A DNA stretch of 25,920 nucleotides from Pelargonium nanum. Taxonomy: Eukaryota; Streptophyta; Magnoliopsida; Geraniales; Geraniaceae. The notes under the pieces were generated by a model, which searched no databases, was not told the origin of the DNA, and saw nothing but the letters and a program-made list of their open reading frames with translations. Location of the stretch: contig JAYMTF010001143.1 in assembly GCA_036897485.1 (NCBI GenBank), positions 1-25,920 of the forward strand, written 5' to 3'. The position numbers were made by a program, and so were the translations under genes. Position 1 is the first letter of the stretch. Each line of letters starts with the position of its first letter. Positions 1 through 9,242 of the stretch are shown in pieces.

Positions 1-102
1 CACAAGGGCGACAAATCTCTCCCTACCAAGTTTTAACGCAGTTGCATTCCCTGAGACTCGAACTCGAGGCCTCAGATTAAGCTGGAACATCCCTTTACCA
101 AA
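1..102 (-). mobile_element. SINE remnant, cut by the window edge
   Basis: Read on the minus strand, this stretch contains a tRNA-type B box (GAGTTCGAGTC) followed by a conserved body ending in a GGTAGGGAGA motif. It aligns closely, in the same orientation, with 11448-11550, which extends further in both directions. The left part lies outside the window, so neither end nor a target duplication can be seen. It is most likely a tRNA-derived SINE of a family widespread in dicots; the family name is not assigned. Confidence 0.6.
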
Positions 103-687
103 TGATGAAGAAGAAGTTAGGTTTTGAATGATTGATTCTCAATGTTATGGAAGCTTGGTAGCAACTCACATTGTTTCCTATCAAGTTGACATCAACATTT
201 TGATTTATTTTTGTAGAGTTTGGATGAGATAATAGAGTGAGTGGTGAGCAAAACCAAGTGGCTCTATCTTTTATTTATCAATGGTTTGTGTGTAATTGTC
301 ATGTGCATGCCTTGCAAGCATCACATTATATTCCTTTTGATCCTTTCAAGTGTCCACTCCTTTTCTTTGAAAATGATTGGATCTTCATATTTTTCTCATC
401 TTCAAACCTCTATCCTCAACTTCTAATCATGTAACCTACCACTGGATTCTCCCAAAATTTGTGCCTATTTTTTTTTTAAATACCATCACTCACTCTTTCA
501 CAATGATGTTGAAGTAATGCAAATATTAAAAAGGTGACACAAATTGAGATGATAATTGGTATATTCAAATTTGATGTAAAAACTTAAAACAGTGTGTGAA
601 TTACAGAGTAGAAGATGTTAGGGTTTTGTAGAAACACACACAAACATTGTTTTAGTAATATTTACAGACTACTACTCATAACTTGCA
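103..687. other. AT-rich non-coding stretch downstream of the RopGAP gene
   Basis: No convincing gene is visible. Short open frames at 237-434 are not conserved-looking and overlap each other in two frames. The stretch probably holds 3' flanking DNA of the minus-strand RopGAP locus. Confidence 0.5.
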
Positions 688-834
688 TTACCATGTTAAT
701 ATCAGTGCCATTCTCTGTCCAGCTAATGTTAACCTTTCTTCACTAACAAGCAAGCTTCGCAGCGCGCTGTTCTTGATTCCATCCTGACAGTTCAGATTGC
801 CGATCCTCTTAGTCTTTTCAACAGCTCCGGCTAC
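688..834 (-). pseudogene. Remnant of the C-terminal tail exon of the RopGAP
   Basis: On the minus strand a good acceptor (TTTCAG, ending at 835) opens a 49-codon frame starting VAGAVEKTKRIGNL, which resembles the basic tail near the end of longer plant RopGAPs. After NL the tail-like frame (RMESRTARCEA, ending at a stop at 729-731) continues one base out of register, as if one base had been inserted. The main gene also has an in-frame TAG in the preceding exon, so this exon is probably no longer translated. An alternative is a spliced 3' UTR exon. The homology judgement rests on family knowledge, not on an alignment. Confidence 0.45.
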
Positions 835-946
835 CTGAAACACCAGTTTCTGTTTCGTTAATGAATTGAACTATATATTGTGTCGAAAGAACCATTCCAA
901 TCAGAAAGTAGTTTCACAATATTATAGAATGGGAATGAGAATCCCA

Positions 947-1145
947 TTGTAGAGTCATTCTCACAAGTCATGACTGAAAAATCATATAACCCAAACAAGA
1001 ACTATGAGAATTTCCATTCCTGAACAAAAGTTCAATTCCAAACGCTACCTTACTGAAGTGTAATTTTCTCCTACCATACCATTAGCTTCTTGATTAGAGT
1101 CTCGTGAACTTTCTATGAATGGTAAGTTTCATCACCTTGAACTTA
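947..1145. repeat. First copy of a direct duplication in RopGAP 3' intron/flank
   Basis: This stretch matches 1284-1480 with an offset of 330-335 bp. Shared anchors include GCTACCTTA, TGTAATTTTCTCCTA and TTAGAGTCTCGTGAACTTTC. Its left part (about 947-1052) is a degenerate MITE of the same family as the intact one at 21065-21193. Its right end repeats the last bases of RopGAP exon 5 and a donor-like GT. Confidence 0.8.
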
Positions 1146-1283
1146 ACCACGGGGATCAGAAACCCGACCCACATATATGTTGATTTGGGTCACACAAAAT
1201 AGACCTGATCACTTTTTGAGTCGGATCAATCCCACATATCTTGCAGGTCGGGATAGGCATTTTCAACTTGAATTGACAGCTTT

Positions 1284-1480
1284 GACAGTCATTCTCATGA
1301 CCAAAAAATCATAATCCAAACATGAAGAATGAGAATTTCATTCTCATTTTTGAATAAAAATTCTAATCATAATGCTACCTTATTGTAGTGTAATTTTCTC
1401 CTATCATGCCATTAGTTTTTTTTATTAGAGTCTCGTGAACTTTCTATAAATGGTAATTTAATTTCATTACCTTGAACTTT
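1284..1480. repeat. Second copy of the direct duplication
   Basis: This is the partner of 947-1145. Its right end runs into the putative exon 5/intron boundary of the RopGAP gene on the minus strand (CAAG then GTAATG at 1471/1470). Between the copies (1146-1283) lies a degenerate stretch with GGGTCGGG-type motifs. Confidence 0.8.
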
Positions 1481-1492
1481 CGGGTTTTCATT

Positions 1493-4454
1493 CTAGTCCA
1501 ATGGCTGTAGGCAGGAAGCGGGAACTGGCTCATGCGATGGATCTTCTCTTTCCCGTAGAGTCTTCACAACGAGTGTCTTGAGGAAGTTCATTACTTGCAC
1601 GGCGTACATCAATGCAGTGAAAGGATCAGCCATCTGCAATCAAAGTAAGTCATAAGAGGCTGTTATTGCACTGAATATAGGCAAGATGAGCATACAATTC
1701 TGTTACGGAAAGTGAATAGGAGGTGTGGATCATGTGACAATTCACTTCATGTTTTTGAGGTTTAACGCAAACAAGTCACGTTTATTAAACATGTTGGGTA
1801 CTCCAAACATGCTTATTTAGCGCCGTGTCAAGCGTTGAGACACGAACTGCCAGCTCCAATGAGAGCACGGACACCACAAAATGCAGCCCAAAATACAACG
1901 TGGCTGGTCCTACATAGCAAAAATGAGTATGTAGTGCATCTGGATTCTGATGACATAAAAACCCACCTGAGTCATGTTGGGGGCAAAAACCATCGCAATG
2001 TTACGCGCAGTCATCTTGTTTAGACGTTCATGCTGGACAACATCAACCATCAGGTTGATGGCCCAATCCAGTAGAGCGGCTTCTGTTGGAGGTAGACCCT
2101 TTACAAGCTCAGCACATTGCTCTTCTGTCTGGCACTGCATTACCTGTTCAGGCGACAGAGAATCAAGAACTCCAATTGGGAGTTCTCTAAACCAGGCCTG
2201 TGGAATAAAACACGGATTAAGATTCAAGTAGTAACATCCGACACAAAATGAGGCAAAGAAACATGATAATGGTACTAAGACAAGACAGGTAAAAGGACAA
2301 AATTACATTTGTCCACCAAAACGGTAAAATCCTAGCAAAGGTTTTGGGGCTTCTATCCTTAAACTTGGTTTGGTGGACCTTCAATCAATCTTGAAACAAC
2401 AATACCCTCTCAATCTTGAAGCAAATCTAGAAGCAATTGACAGATCCCTAAATATCTTTATTACAACATAACATCACATTTCATAGCTTTATTTTATGCC
2501 AATAAGATTAAGCATCTTTAAATAAAAGTAATTGGCAACAGAATGTGATACTTTAAGTTTAACTTTTCTGTATTACAATTACTTGACAAGATGTCGCTAG
2601 TAAACTGAACACTCTACACTGATATATGACTATACTGGTAGCCTATTGAAGGGTCCAAAATACCCTTGAAATAAGCCACTCATGGTGTAAGTGTTACTGA
2701 TCCGATAAACATGCGGGCGTTTACTGGCCCGGCCCAATTCCGGCCCGTGGCCTAGTTTTCTTGCAAAATGAGCCACGGGCCTTCACTGTCCCGACCCAAT
2801 AAAAAGCATGGCCCATCCATTGGGCCCCTCAAATGAACAAAACAAAATTCATCGTTAGTCAACTTCCAATAAAAATGCAGAGTAGTACCTTGATAAGACC
2901 TGCTAAAGAATGTATATCAATGCCTTTTGGCACCACTCCCCTGTTTAGTTGGTCCCTAACATACTCCTCCCGGCTGTTTTCTGCATTGATTCTGAAAATC
3001 CCTTCAGCCTGCATGTAAATATTTGACAGTTAAATGAAACTTGAACCAATACGAATACTCCTACAGTTGGAGTCAAATAACAAAACTCCCTATAAAAGCC
3101 ACTCTCTCACAATGAAAGAAAAGGTTGAAGAAGTGATAGAAAAATAAAACATTCTAATTCTCAATTGACTTAACCATCATGAAAATAAACTGAAACAAAT
3201 AAGAAATGTGTAAAATGACATACCTGCAAACCTCCTTCATCATACAAGTGTCTTTGCATTAGCAGGAGTATTGTTGGGACACTGTTTCCCCGGGAGTCGA
3301 ATGACAACTGCATGGATTCCGTGGAAACTCCAAAAGCACATGCACTGCATGAGAAAGCAAGAGAAGTCAAATATTTGTTTGACAATGAACAAGACATCAA
3401 TTTATCTTGTGAAATGGTAGTGTGATATCAGGCAAGGTTATGGCCTTCAGTTAACATTGTTAAGGTGTCGTAACTCTCAAAGAGTAACTGATAGGTCACA
3501 TAAAAAACAAATCAGCAAAACGACATTTTTTCCAAAGAGTAACTTACATTAGTGATCATCAATTGAACATTTTTGACAATCAATGAACGACAAAAGCAAT
3601 TATCGGAAGCTTCGCAAAATAAAATAAACAAGCAATTATCAAAAGTTATTAGTCATCAACTTTGCAGTAAACAGTAGTGGGGTATTCAAATCCCAATCCA
3701 AGCACCAAACCCACCATTCCAATGAAGCACAGTAAATAGCAATGTCAAGAATTGCAATTGCATTGCATTAAATAATGTCCTGAGGCTCAATAAATAAATA
3801 AACATGAAATTCATGATTCCAAGAATAGCTTTTCACCCAAAAAAAAAAATCAAAACCCAACATTCCAATGAATAGCACAATAAATTGAAATGTCAAGAAC
3901 TGGATTGCATAGCATCAAACAATGTCATGTAACCAATTCAATTTTTTTCCCCAAATAGAATCAAAACCCACCAACAAAACATCTAAGTAAAAAAAAAAAA
4001 TCCCAAATATTCACAAACAAAACCAATCCACATTCACAAAAACCACAATGTACCTGGCACTGGGAGCTCTCCGGGGAACTTCCGGCTCGAACTCCACCGG
4101 CAAACCCAAGAACCCATGAAACCGATCGAAGGTCACGTGCGCCACGTGGCGCACATCCGTAGGCCACCCGATCTCCATCGCACAGAGCTCTCTCCGATCA
4201 CTTTTGCACGAAACCCAAGACCTCCTGAAAATGGCGATCAGTAGAGACAAGAACGAAAGCTGATCTCTTCGTCTCTCCTTCGCCGTCTCAGCCTCACATT
4301 CTCCGGCAACGGAGGAAGACGGCGAGTCCCGCTTCGGGATTATGAGAACTGAGGCGTCATTGGGTTGTGGCGCGAAATCGAAGGATAGGGCGGGAGAGAT
4401 TGTGGTGGTGGTGGTGGCGCGAGGAGACGAAGCAAGATGGAGAATCTCGGTCAT
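1493..4454 (-). CDS. Rop GTPase-activating protein with CRIB motif (ROPGAP-type)
   Basis: Five coding exons on the minus strand: 4054-4454, 3224-3344, 2889-3008, 1967-2197 and 1493-1633. All junctions are GT/AG and in phase, giving about 337 residues. The protein speeds GTP hydrolysis by plant Rho (Rop) GTPases at the plasma membrane and so limits polar growth signalling. The CRIB motif lies at residues 95-107 (IGWPTDVRHVAHV; consensus Ile, Pro, His, His). The RhoGAP domain follows from about 137 to 310. Its catalytic arginine finger is R180 in EGIFRI, and other conserved blocks are AWFRELP (215-221) and NKMTARNIAMVFAPN (274-288). The start is the first ATG of the open exon 1, whose first 90 residues are low-complexity and basic. 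The last exon stops at TAG 1493-1495 just after the domain. Many family members carry a longer tail, but short ones of about 330 residues are known, so activity is probably kept. No clear TATA box was seen upstream. Confidence 0.93.
2198..2888 (-). other. RopGAP intron 3 with a GC-rich GGCCC-type repeat
   Basis: This 691-bp intron is ordinary except for about 2700-2826. That part is a cluster of GGCCCGGCCC and GACCC motifs, including an inverted pair (GGCCCGTGGC near 2740 and GCCACGGGCC near 2771). It looks like the degenerate cytosine-rich repeat common in dicot genomes. No coding sequence was seen in it. Confidence 0.5.
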
Positions 4455-5142
4455 GGCTTGACACGAAAATGTCGTTTTCTTGGAAATTTTTTTAAAAATG
4501 TGATTTTTAATATTATTTTTGTTCGCTGATTTGGGGTTTTAGGAAAATTGAAATGTAGAAACTGAAGAGAGAAGTTAGGGTTTTGGGGGGGTTTTTGCGT
4601 TGAGGTTGAAGAAGCAAACAAGAAGATAAAGACAGAAACAGAGAGAGTAAAAAAAAAAAAAACTGCTTTGTTTTTTAGAATTATTTTAACTGTTTTGTTT
4701 AATTGAGTTTAAATTGTTAATAACTGTTTCGCTTAATTAGATACATTTAATCAAAAGTCTTTTAATTGTTTCAGTTTAGCCCAAATATATGGTTCATGTA
4801 AATGAAGTAAATTAATATTAACAGTTTCTTTGAATTAAATTGAAACAACTAAAAGTATTGAATTCATGGGATTTAGTTTTAAACCGGAGCTCACACAAAT
4901 TGTGAAACCATTTTCGGGTGCTTGCAGATTCGAGTTTAAATCGTCAGCTCTTGCATGTATCTCGTATTCCACGTCAGCATCGAGCAACCAACTCACAATG
5001 ACAAAATTTGAACATTGAAACCGCAGAAGTCCAGTTGACAAAACTGTGCACAACCTGCAAAGCCAACAACAACATTGTAAATGTCAATTGTAGTTGTCAT
5101 CAAATGAGCAAAAAACAATGTCCTCTCTTCCATCAACAATCC
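4455..5142. promoter_or_regulatory. Divergent intergenic region between RopGAP and the first germin-like gene
   Basis: The left part (about 4455-4660) is the 5' flank of the minus-strand RopGAP gene, and includes a purine-rich tract near 4620-4650 that probably lies in its 5' UTR. The right part is the promoter of the germin-like gene. It carries an ACGT-type bZIP site CCACGTCA (4969-4976) and an RY-like core TGCATG (4952-4957). The site calls are motif matches only, so seed or ABA control is a guess. Confidence 0.5.
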
Positions 5143-5150
5143 TATAAATA
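5143..5150 (+). promoter_or_regulatory. TATA box of the first germin-like gene
   Basis: TATAAATA in the context CCTATAAATACC lies 51 bases upstream of the ATG at 5201. This predicts a transcription start near 5175 and a very short leader. Confidence 0.8.
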
Positions 5151-5200
5151 CCACAAACATATCGTAGTCATTTCACCATACCAACGACAAGCTCTCCGCC

Positions 5201-5812
5201 ATGGCCTCAACAATCCGATTCCTCTTTCTCCTCGTAGCTTCTCTTGCCGTCGTAGGAACGACACTCGCTGGAGACCCCGACATTCTCACCGACTTCATTG
5301 CCCCGCCAAACGCCAACGCCAGCTTCTTCACGTTCACCGGCATGCGCGTCCTGGACGGCGCGCCACCTCCGACTGAGTTCAAGGTCTTGAAAGCAACCAT
5401 GGCTGAATTCCCTGCTCTCAACGGCCAAAGCGTTTCCTATGCTGTTCTTCAGTATCCCGCTAACTCTACCAACCCGCCCCATTCCCATCCTCGCGCTTCT
5501 GAGCTCCTTTTCCTTCTCCAGGGGACGCTTCAGGTCGCGATTGTTGATACAACGAACAAGATCTACACTCAGACACTGCAAGCTGGAGATATGTTTGTTT
5601 TCCCTAAAGGCCTTGTTCATTACCAGTTCAATGCCGACAAGGCGAAGCCTGCTTTGGCGGTGTCCGCCTTCGGGAGTGCGAGTCCGGGGACAGTGTCCAT
5701 GCCTAGCACTTTGTTTGCCACCGGGATTGATGACAACATCTTGGCTATAGCCTTCAAGACTGACGTTGCTACCATTCAGCATCTCAAGGCCGGTCTTGCA
5801 CCCAAGGCCTGA
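5201..5812 (+). CDS. Germin-like protein, copy 1 (cysteine-free, 9-3 type)
   Basis: Intronless, 203 residues. It is a secreted cupin expected to form cell-wall oligomers and bind manganese; some relatives have superoxide dismutase or oxalate oxidase activity, but the activity here is unknown. Residues 1-23 form a signal peptide, with cleavage probably just before GDPDIL. Germin box 1 is HSHPRASE with ligands H94, H96 and E101. Box 2 is GDMFVFPKGLVHYQFN with H140. All four metal ligands are kept. The two N-terminal cysteines of typical germins are absent, and the protein has no cysteine at all. N-glycosylation sequons are at N39 (NAS) and N88 (NST). The start is the only ATG in good context (GCCATGG) after the TATA box. 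It is clearly diverged from copies 2 and 3, which lie downstream in the same orientation, so it is the oldest split in the cluster. Confidence 0.95.
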   Translation: MASTIRFLFLLVASLAVVGTTLAGDPDILTDFIAPPNANASFFTFTGMRVLDGAPPPTEFKVLKATMAEFPALNGQSVSYAVLQYPANSTNPPHSHPRASELLFLLQGTLQVAIVDTTNKIYTQTLQAGDMFVFPKGLVHYQFNADKAKPALAVSAFGSASPGTVSMPSTLFATGIDDNILAIAFKTDVATIQHLKAGLAPKA

Positions 5813-5880
5813 AAATAGAATTAGATATCAGTTGTTGCATTCGTGGAATCCGATATTCTTTTTTCTTTTCTTTTTGGTCT

Positions 5881-6500
5881 TGCAATGAATAAGTGATCTT
5901 CATCTTCAGAGGGTTATGCTAACACAGTCAGTTTGTTCTAGTATTAAATTTGAATTGCAAAGAGAAATAGGCACAAAAAGAATTCATATACACATGATGT
6001 ACTAGCAATTCCTATCTATTTTTACATTTGGGATCTCTATATGTCATTTCTGCGTTTTCCTATGAATGTATCGATGGGTCATAACAAACTAAACAACATG
6101 CAAGTATGCGATAAATAAGCAATCTTCATGTTTAGAGGGTTAAGCTAAAACTGCCAATTTGGTATTGTATTAAAATTCAATTGCAATAAAGAGCATTTGC
6201 ATTTAATGATTGCAGACACAATTTATGTTTACTTTTACAAATAGACTCTCTATCTGTTCATTTCTGAATTTCCTATATAAATTTATCGAATAGTCGTAAC
6301 GAATTTCAACCATAACTCATGACACTTCACCATATAGAGATATCACAACTAAAATACATGTGAGTATGCAACGAATAAGCAATCTTGGTGCTCTTGAATT
6401 AAACCTAGAATTCGATAGCGAAGGAAAATAAACATGAAAAGCAATTGTATCCAATGCTGTATTAGCAACTTCATCTACTAATAAAAACTGAATTAGCAAT
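5881..6500 (+). repeat. Three diverged tandem units in the 3' flank of germin copy 1
   Basis: Three units start near 5881, 6103 and 6361, each opening with a motif close to GTATGCGATAAATAAGCAATCTTC. They then share stretches such as GAGGGTTA.GCTAA, ATTGCAA, CTATCT and TCATTTCTG. Period is about 225-260 bp and the third unit is truncated. A related unit follows germin copy 2 at about 9361-9500, including the shared block GCTGTATTAGCAACTTCATC. The repeat therefore travels with the germin genes and predates their duplication. Confidence 0.7.
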
Positions 6501-6501
6501 T

Positions 6502-6640
6502 GTACTCATCTTCCGTCTCAAAATAAGCGTATATTTTTTTGGAGAGATTATGAATTAGTTAATTAGGATTGAATTTTTTCATTATGCCCTATAATTGTAC
6601 TGTTGTTATAACATACTTCAAATATTCTAACTAACTTATC
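6502..6640. mobile_element. Degenerate Stowaway-type MITE fragment
   Basis: The left end, CTTCCGTCTCAAAATAAGCG, resembles the usual Stowaway terminal repeat (CTCCCTCCGTCCCAAAATAAG). The interior is AT-rich with AACTAACTTATC-type sequence, as in related elements at 7808 and 8177. The right terminal repeat is not recognisable, so the end is approximate. Confidence 0.4.
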
Positions 6641-6809
6641 TTATAGATATTGTTGTGGACAAATGCTTTGAAGTCAGGTGTGTTTTCAACCCAACGAGAA
6701 ACACATTCTTAAACTCATAAAATGTGTTAAAATAAAGTGAACAGACTATATTTGACCTTGTTCCAAAATTACATGTGTTTTCAAAACAAAACAAAAAAAA
6801 AAAAAACAA

Positions 6810-7412
6810 AGTTACGGCATGCGAAAAATAGAGCTAACAAAATAACTATATGGCCATTAATATTTTCTCCACGATATTTCTTATTTATGAGTTTGTCTCG
6901 CTCTTTTGACTGCATCAAAAAAGTTAGGTAGCTAACAAGTTATCGAAACAGCTGAGATCCTCCAAATGTTCTCTCTTCTCACAATCATCATAAAATTATG
7001 AGAAAACGCTTTGAAGTAATCAATTGAAGGAGAATATTATGGTGCAAACAATATCTACAACACAATGCAACACATCTAAGCCTAAGCAAAATCAACATGA
7101 CTCGTTTAACTTACTATCATTTTTTGTTTGTTATGGCACAGTGAGAAAACTTTAGTAAGATTTTAGCAATGTTGAGCTTCAAAAAGCATTGGAAGACATT
7201 CCTTTCATTTGGGCTTTTGTGAAAATGACTAATGCATCCCTCCAAGGAATAGATTATAGACTTTGTTTCAATTCTATGGTATAAAAGTTTGTAAGCTTCT
7301 TTTTGCATTTTATCTAACAAGTGAGAAATGGGACAAGAGCAAAACAACAACAATGACTTTGTAATTGTCATTAGTGCCTAGTTTCATACAATGTGCTTGC
7401 ATTACAATACTT
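6810..7412 (+). repeat. Segmental duplicate upstream of germin copy 2
   Basis: This block matches 10746-11335 almost throughout, with offsets of 3923-3964 bp. Anchors are TTACGGCAT, GAAGACATTCCTTTCATTTG and GTGCCTAGTTTCATACAATG. It holds no recognisable gene; a minus-strand open frame at 7117-7371 is only partly kept in the other copy. The block was duplicated together with the downstream germin gene. Confidence 0.85.
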
Positions 7413-7807
7413 AGCATAAAAAAAGGTTCTTGAAAAAGCCCTGCGACTTTTGATGTAAACAAACCTTTAAGATAAACCGGTCCTCAATTTTTTTTTTCCA
7501 AACATGGTAGCTAATGACACAGTAACATGTGACATGTTGAGGAAAAAAAACAGTTCTAACATTTGGTACTCAATTTGAGTCCCATCAATGCAAAGATTAA
7601 TTTTGATGGGATCCTTCTTAACGTGGCAGACAAAACAATTAAAATATGACATATAAGGACTCCTCAATATGAATCCCTTTGACGCAGATGCTCTAAGAGG
7701 TTGAACTAGACTAACGATCAGTTTAATTCGTTTGGATGGACAATTAAGTCAATACCACATCATCATTTTTTTTAAAGAGCAAATGATCAAAATAAATTGT
7801 TATTGCT

Positions 7808-7985
7808 CTTTCATCCCAAAATGAGTGTTGACATATTTTCACAGTTTTGTACTAAAAAGAGTGCATTTTTGTACAACTAACTATGCATGAATTACCAACA
7901 TACTTAAGAATGGGATAAAGTGGAAAAATCCAACTCTAACTTATCCTTAACTTCTACACAAACAGAAAATTGGACACTCACTACA
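7808..7985. mobile_element. Degenerate Stowaway-type MITE
   Basis: It starts CATCCCAAAATGAGTGTTGAC and ends near AAAATTGGACACTCACT. The GAGTGT and ACACTC parts are the inner portions of Stowaway terminal repeats. The interior ACTAACTTATCC-like bases also fit. The outermost CTCCCTC bases are lost on both sides, so ends are approximate. Confidence 0.5.
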
Positions 7986-8176
7986 AACATTTAGAGTGGT
8001 TTTTATCACTCTATTCATTTTTCATTGAAATAGAACCGGCCGATTCCATCTAGTGTTAGAAATATTATCTTAGCAGGTTGTGCATCGATCCAAAACTAGA
8101 CCAAACCAAATCTGAACAAAATCTATGATGAAGTATTTTGCTGTTTAAAAAGATAAAAATTGAAAGAAAAAAATTA

Positions 8177-8304
8177 CTCCACCCGTTTGTAAATGAGTGT
8201 CCACTTTTCTATCTTTGTGAAGATTAAGAATAAGTTAATAGAATTAGACTTTTGAAACAATTTTGTCTATAAAAAAATAGAACAGACTAATATTCGAACT
8301 GGAG
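8177..8304. mobile_element. Small Stowaway-like MITE
   Basis: A 128-bp element flanked by TA on both sides (8175-8176 and 8305-8306). It begins CTCCACCCGTTTGTAAATGAG and its right end reads inward as CTCCAGTTCGAATATTAG. The TA flanks and CTCC ends fit Tc1/mariner-type Stowaway elements. The inner terminal repeats have diverged. Confidence 0.55.
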
Positions 8305-8420
8305 TAAAATAAAAAACAAAAAATATTTTGGGCTGGACAAAGTTTGGATCAAACCGGACCAGAATTTGTTTAGAGAGACCGAACCAAACTGGTTGGGTAA
8401 AAACCGGCCCAAAAACAATT

Positions 8421-8509
8421 AAGAGCATGTTTGGTAACTCTACTAACTGACCCCCTTCTCAAATAGCTCCTTCCATCCAGTTTCAAATTAGAGTTACCAA
8501 ACAAGCACT
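8421..8509. mobile_element. Tiny MITE next to the promoter of germin copy 2
   Basis: An inverted repeat of about 89 bp. The left arm contains GTTTGGTAACTCTA and the right arm contains TAGAGTTACCAAAC. Flanks AAACAATT and AAACAAAT could be an imperfect 8-bp target duplication, which would fit a hAT-type element. It ends about 40 bp upstream of the TATA box of germin copy 2 and has no counterpart before copy 3. Confidence 0.6.
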
Positions 8510-8547
8510 AAACAAATCCATGCGATTAGCCTCCACCCAATGGAGCC

Positions 8548-8553
8548 TATAAA
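8548..8553 (+). promoter_or_regulatory. TATA box of germin copy 2
   Basis: TATAAA in the context GCCTATAAATGAG. The same context (GCCTATAAATAAG) precedes copy 3. An ATG overlapping the box at 8553 is in frame with the gene but lies upstream of any likely transcript start. Confidence 0.85.
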
Positions 8554-8618
8554 TGAGTTCCCATTACAACACTAAACATCTCAACCCACTCTCTACTATC
8601 TCTAAACCCTCTCAAGTC

Positions 8619-9242
8619 ATGGCCTCAAGCCTCAAGTTCCTTCTCCTCCTAATAGCTTCCTTTGCCATTGTGAAAACCGCACTCTCTGGAGACCCAGACA
8701 TTCTCTCAGACTTTGTGACCCCATTTTTTGGCAAAGTAGATGGACACTACTTCACATACACAGGTCTCCGTGACCCGTTTCCTTTCATCATACCACCTCC
8801 CAAACAATTCAAGGTCACCAAAGCAAGCATGGCTGAGTTTCCCGCCCTAAACGGCCAAAGTGTCTCTTTTGCTCTCCTTCAATACCCTAATGGCACCATC
8901 AACCCTCCTCACACCCACCCTCGCGCCTCTGAGCTCCTCTTCCTCCTCTCCGGATGCCTGGAAGTCGGGTTTGTTGACTCGACAAACAAATTGTACACTC
9001 AGAAGCTAGAGGCAGGTGATCTCTTTGTGTTCCCGAAGGGACTCGTGCACTGGCAGTTCAATCCGGATAAGGTGAAGCCTGCAAAGGCGGTGTCCGGGTT
9101 TGGGAGTGCAAGTGCTGGGGTTGTGTCATTGCCTACTACTTTGTTTGTCACAGGCATTGATAACAACATATTGGCTAAGTCCTTCAAGACTGATGTTAAG
9201 ACTATTGAGCATCTTAAGGAGGGTCTTTTTCCATTTCCATGA
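8619..9242 (+). CDS. Germin-like protein, copy 2
   Basis: Intronless, 207 residues. The start was set at 8619 (CATGGCC) because the upstream in-frame ATG at 8553 sits inside the TATA box, and because this start matches copy 3. Residues 1-23 are a signal peptide. The metal ligands H98, H100, E105 (HTHPRASE) and H144 (GLVHWQFN) are all present, so a manganese-binding secreted cupin is expected. The typical N-terminal cysteine pair is missing; the only cysteine is C113 in the barrel (SGCLEV), shared with copy 3 but absent from copy 1. One sequon is at N91 (NGT). Protein, 5' leader and 3' flank are very close to copy 3, showing recent tandem duplication. The stop is a TGA where copy 3 has TGG (Trp), so two C-terminal residues are lost. 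Confidence 0.95.
   Translation: MASSLKFLLLLIASFAIVKTALSGDPDILSDFVTPFFGKVDGHYFTYTGLRDPFPFIIPPPKQFKVTKASMAEFPALNGQSVSFALLQYPNGTINPPHTHPRASELLFLLSGCLEVGFVDSTNKLYTQKLEAGDLFVFPKGLVHWQFNPDKVKPAKAVSGFGSASAGVVSLPTTLFVTGIDNNILAKSFKTDVKTIEHLKEGLFPFP

Larger units (their letters stand above)
7413..8420. other. Insertion-rich stretch upstream of germin copy 2
   Basis: This kilobase separates the duplicated block from the germin promoter and is largely absent from the corresponding place before copy 3 (380 bp there, 1207 bp here). It holds two Stowaway-like elements (listed separately) and, near 8330-8415, a degenerate ACCGG/CCGGTT-rich repeat. No gene was seen. Confidence 0.6.

Noticed and set aside
237..434. 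Two overlapping plus-strand open frames
   Set aside because: They lie in AT-rich DNA in two frames at once, with no recognisable domain and no promoter elements.
1974..2231. Plus-strand open frame opposite RopGAP exon 4
   Set aside because: Shadow of the conserved GAP-domain exon on the other strand.
5207..5782. Long minus-strand open frame opposite germin copy 1
   Set aside because: A by-product of the codon composition of the germin gene; no homology, and the plus-strand protein carries all cupin motifs.
7117..7371. Minus-strand 84-codon frame repeated at 11108-11293
   Set aside because: The two copies share DNA because of segmental duplication, but the frame is broken in the second copy, so coding selection is not supported.
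8553..8618. N-terminal extension of germin copy 2
   Set aside because: The upstream ATG overlaps the TATA box and so is unlikely to be transcribed; the extension would also hide the signal peptide and is absent in copy 3.
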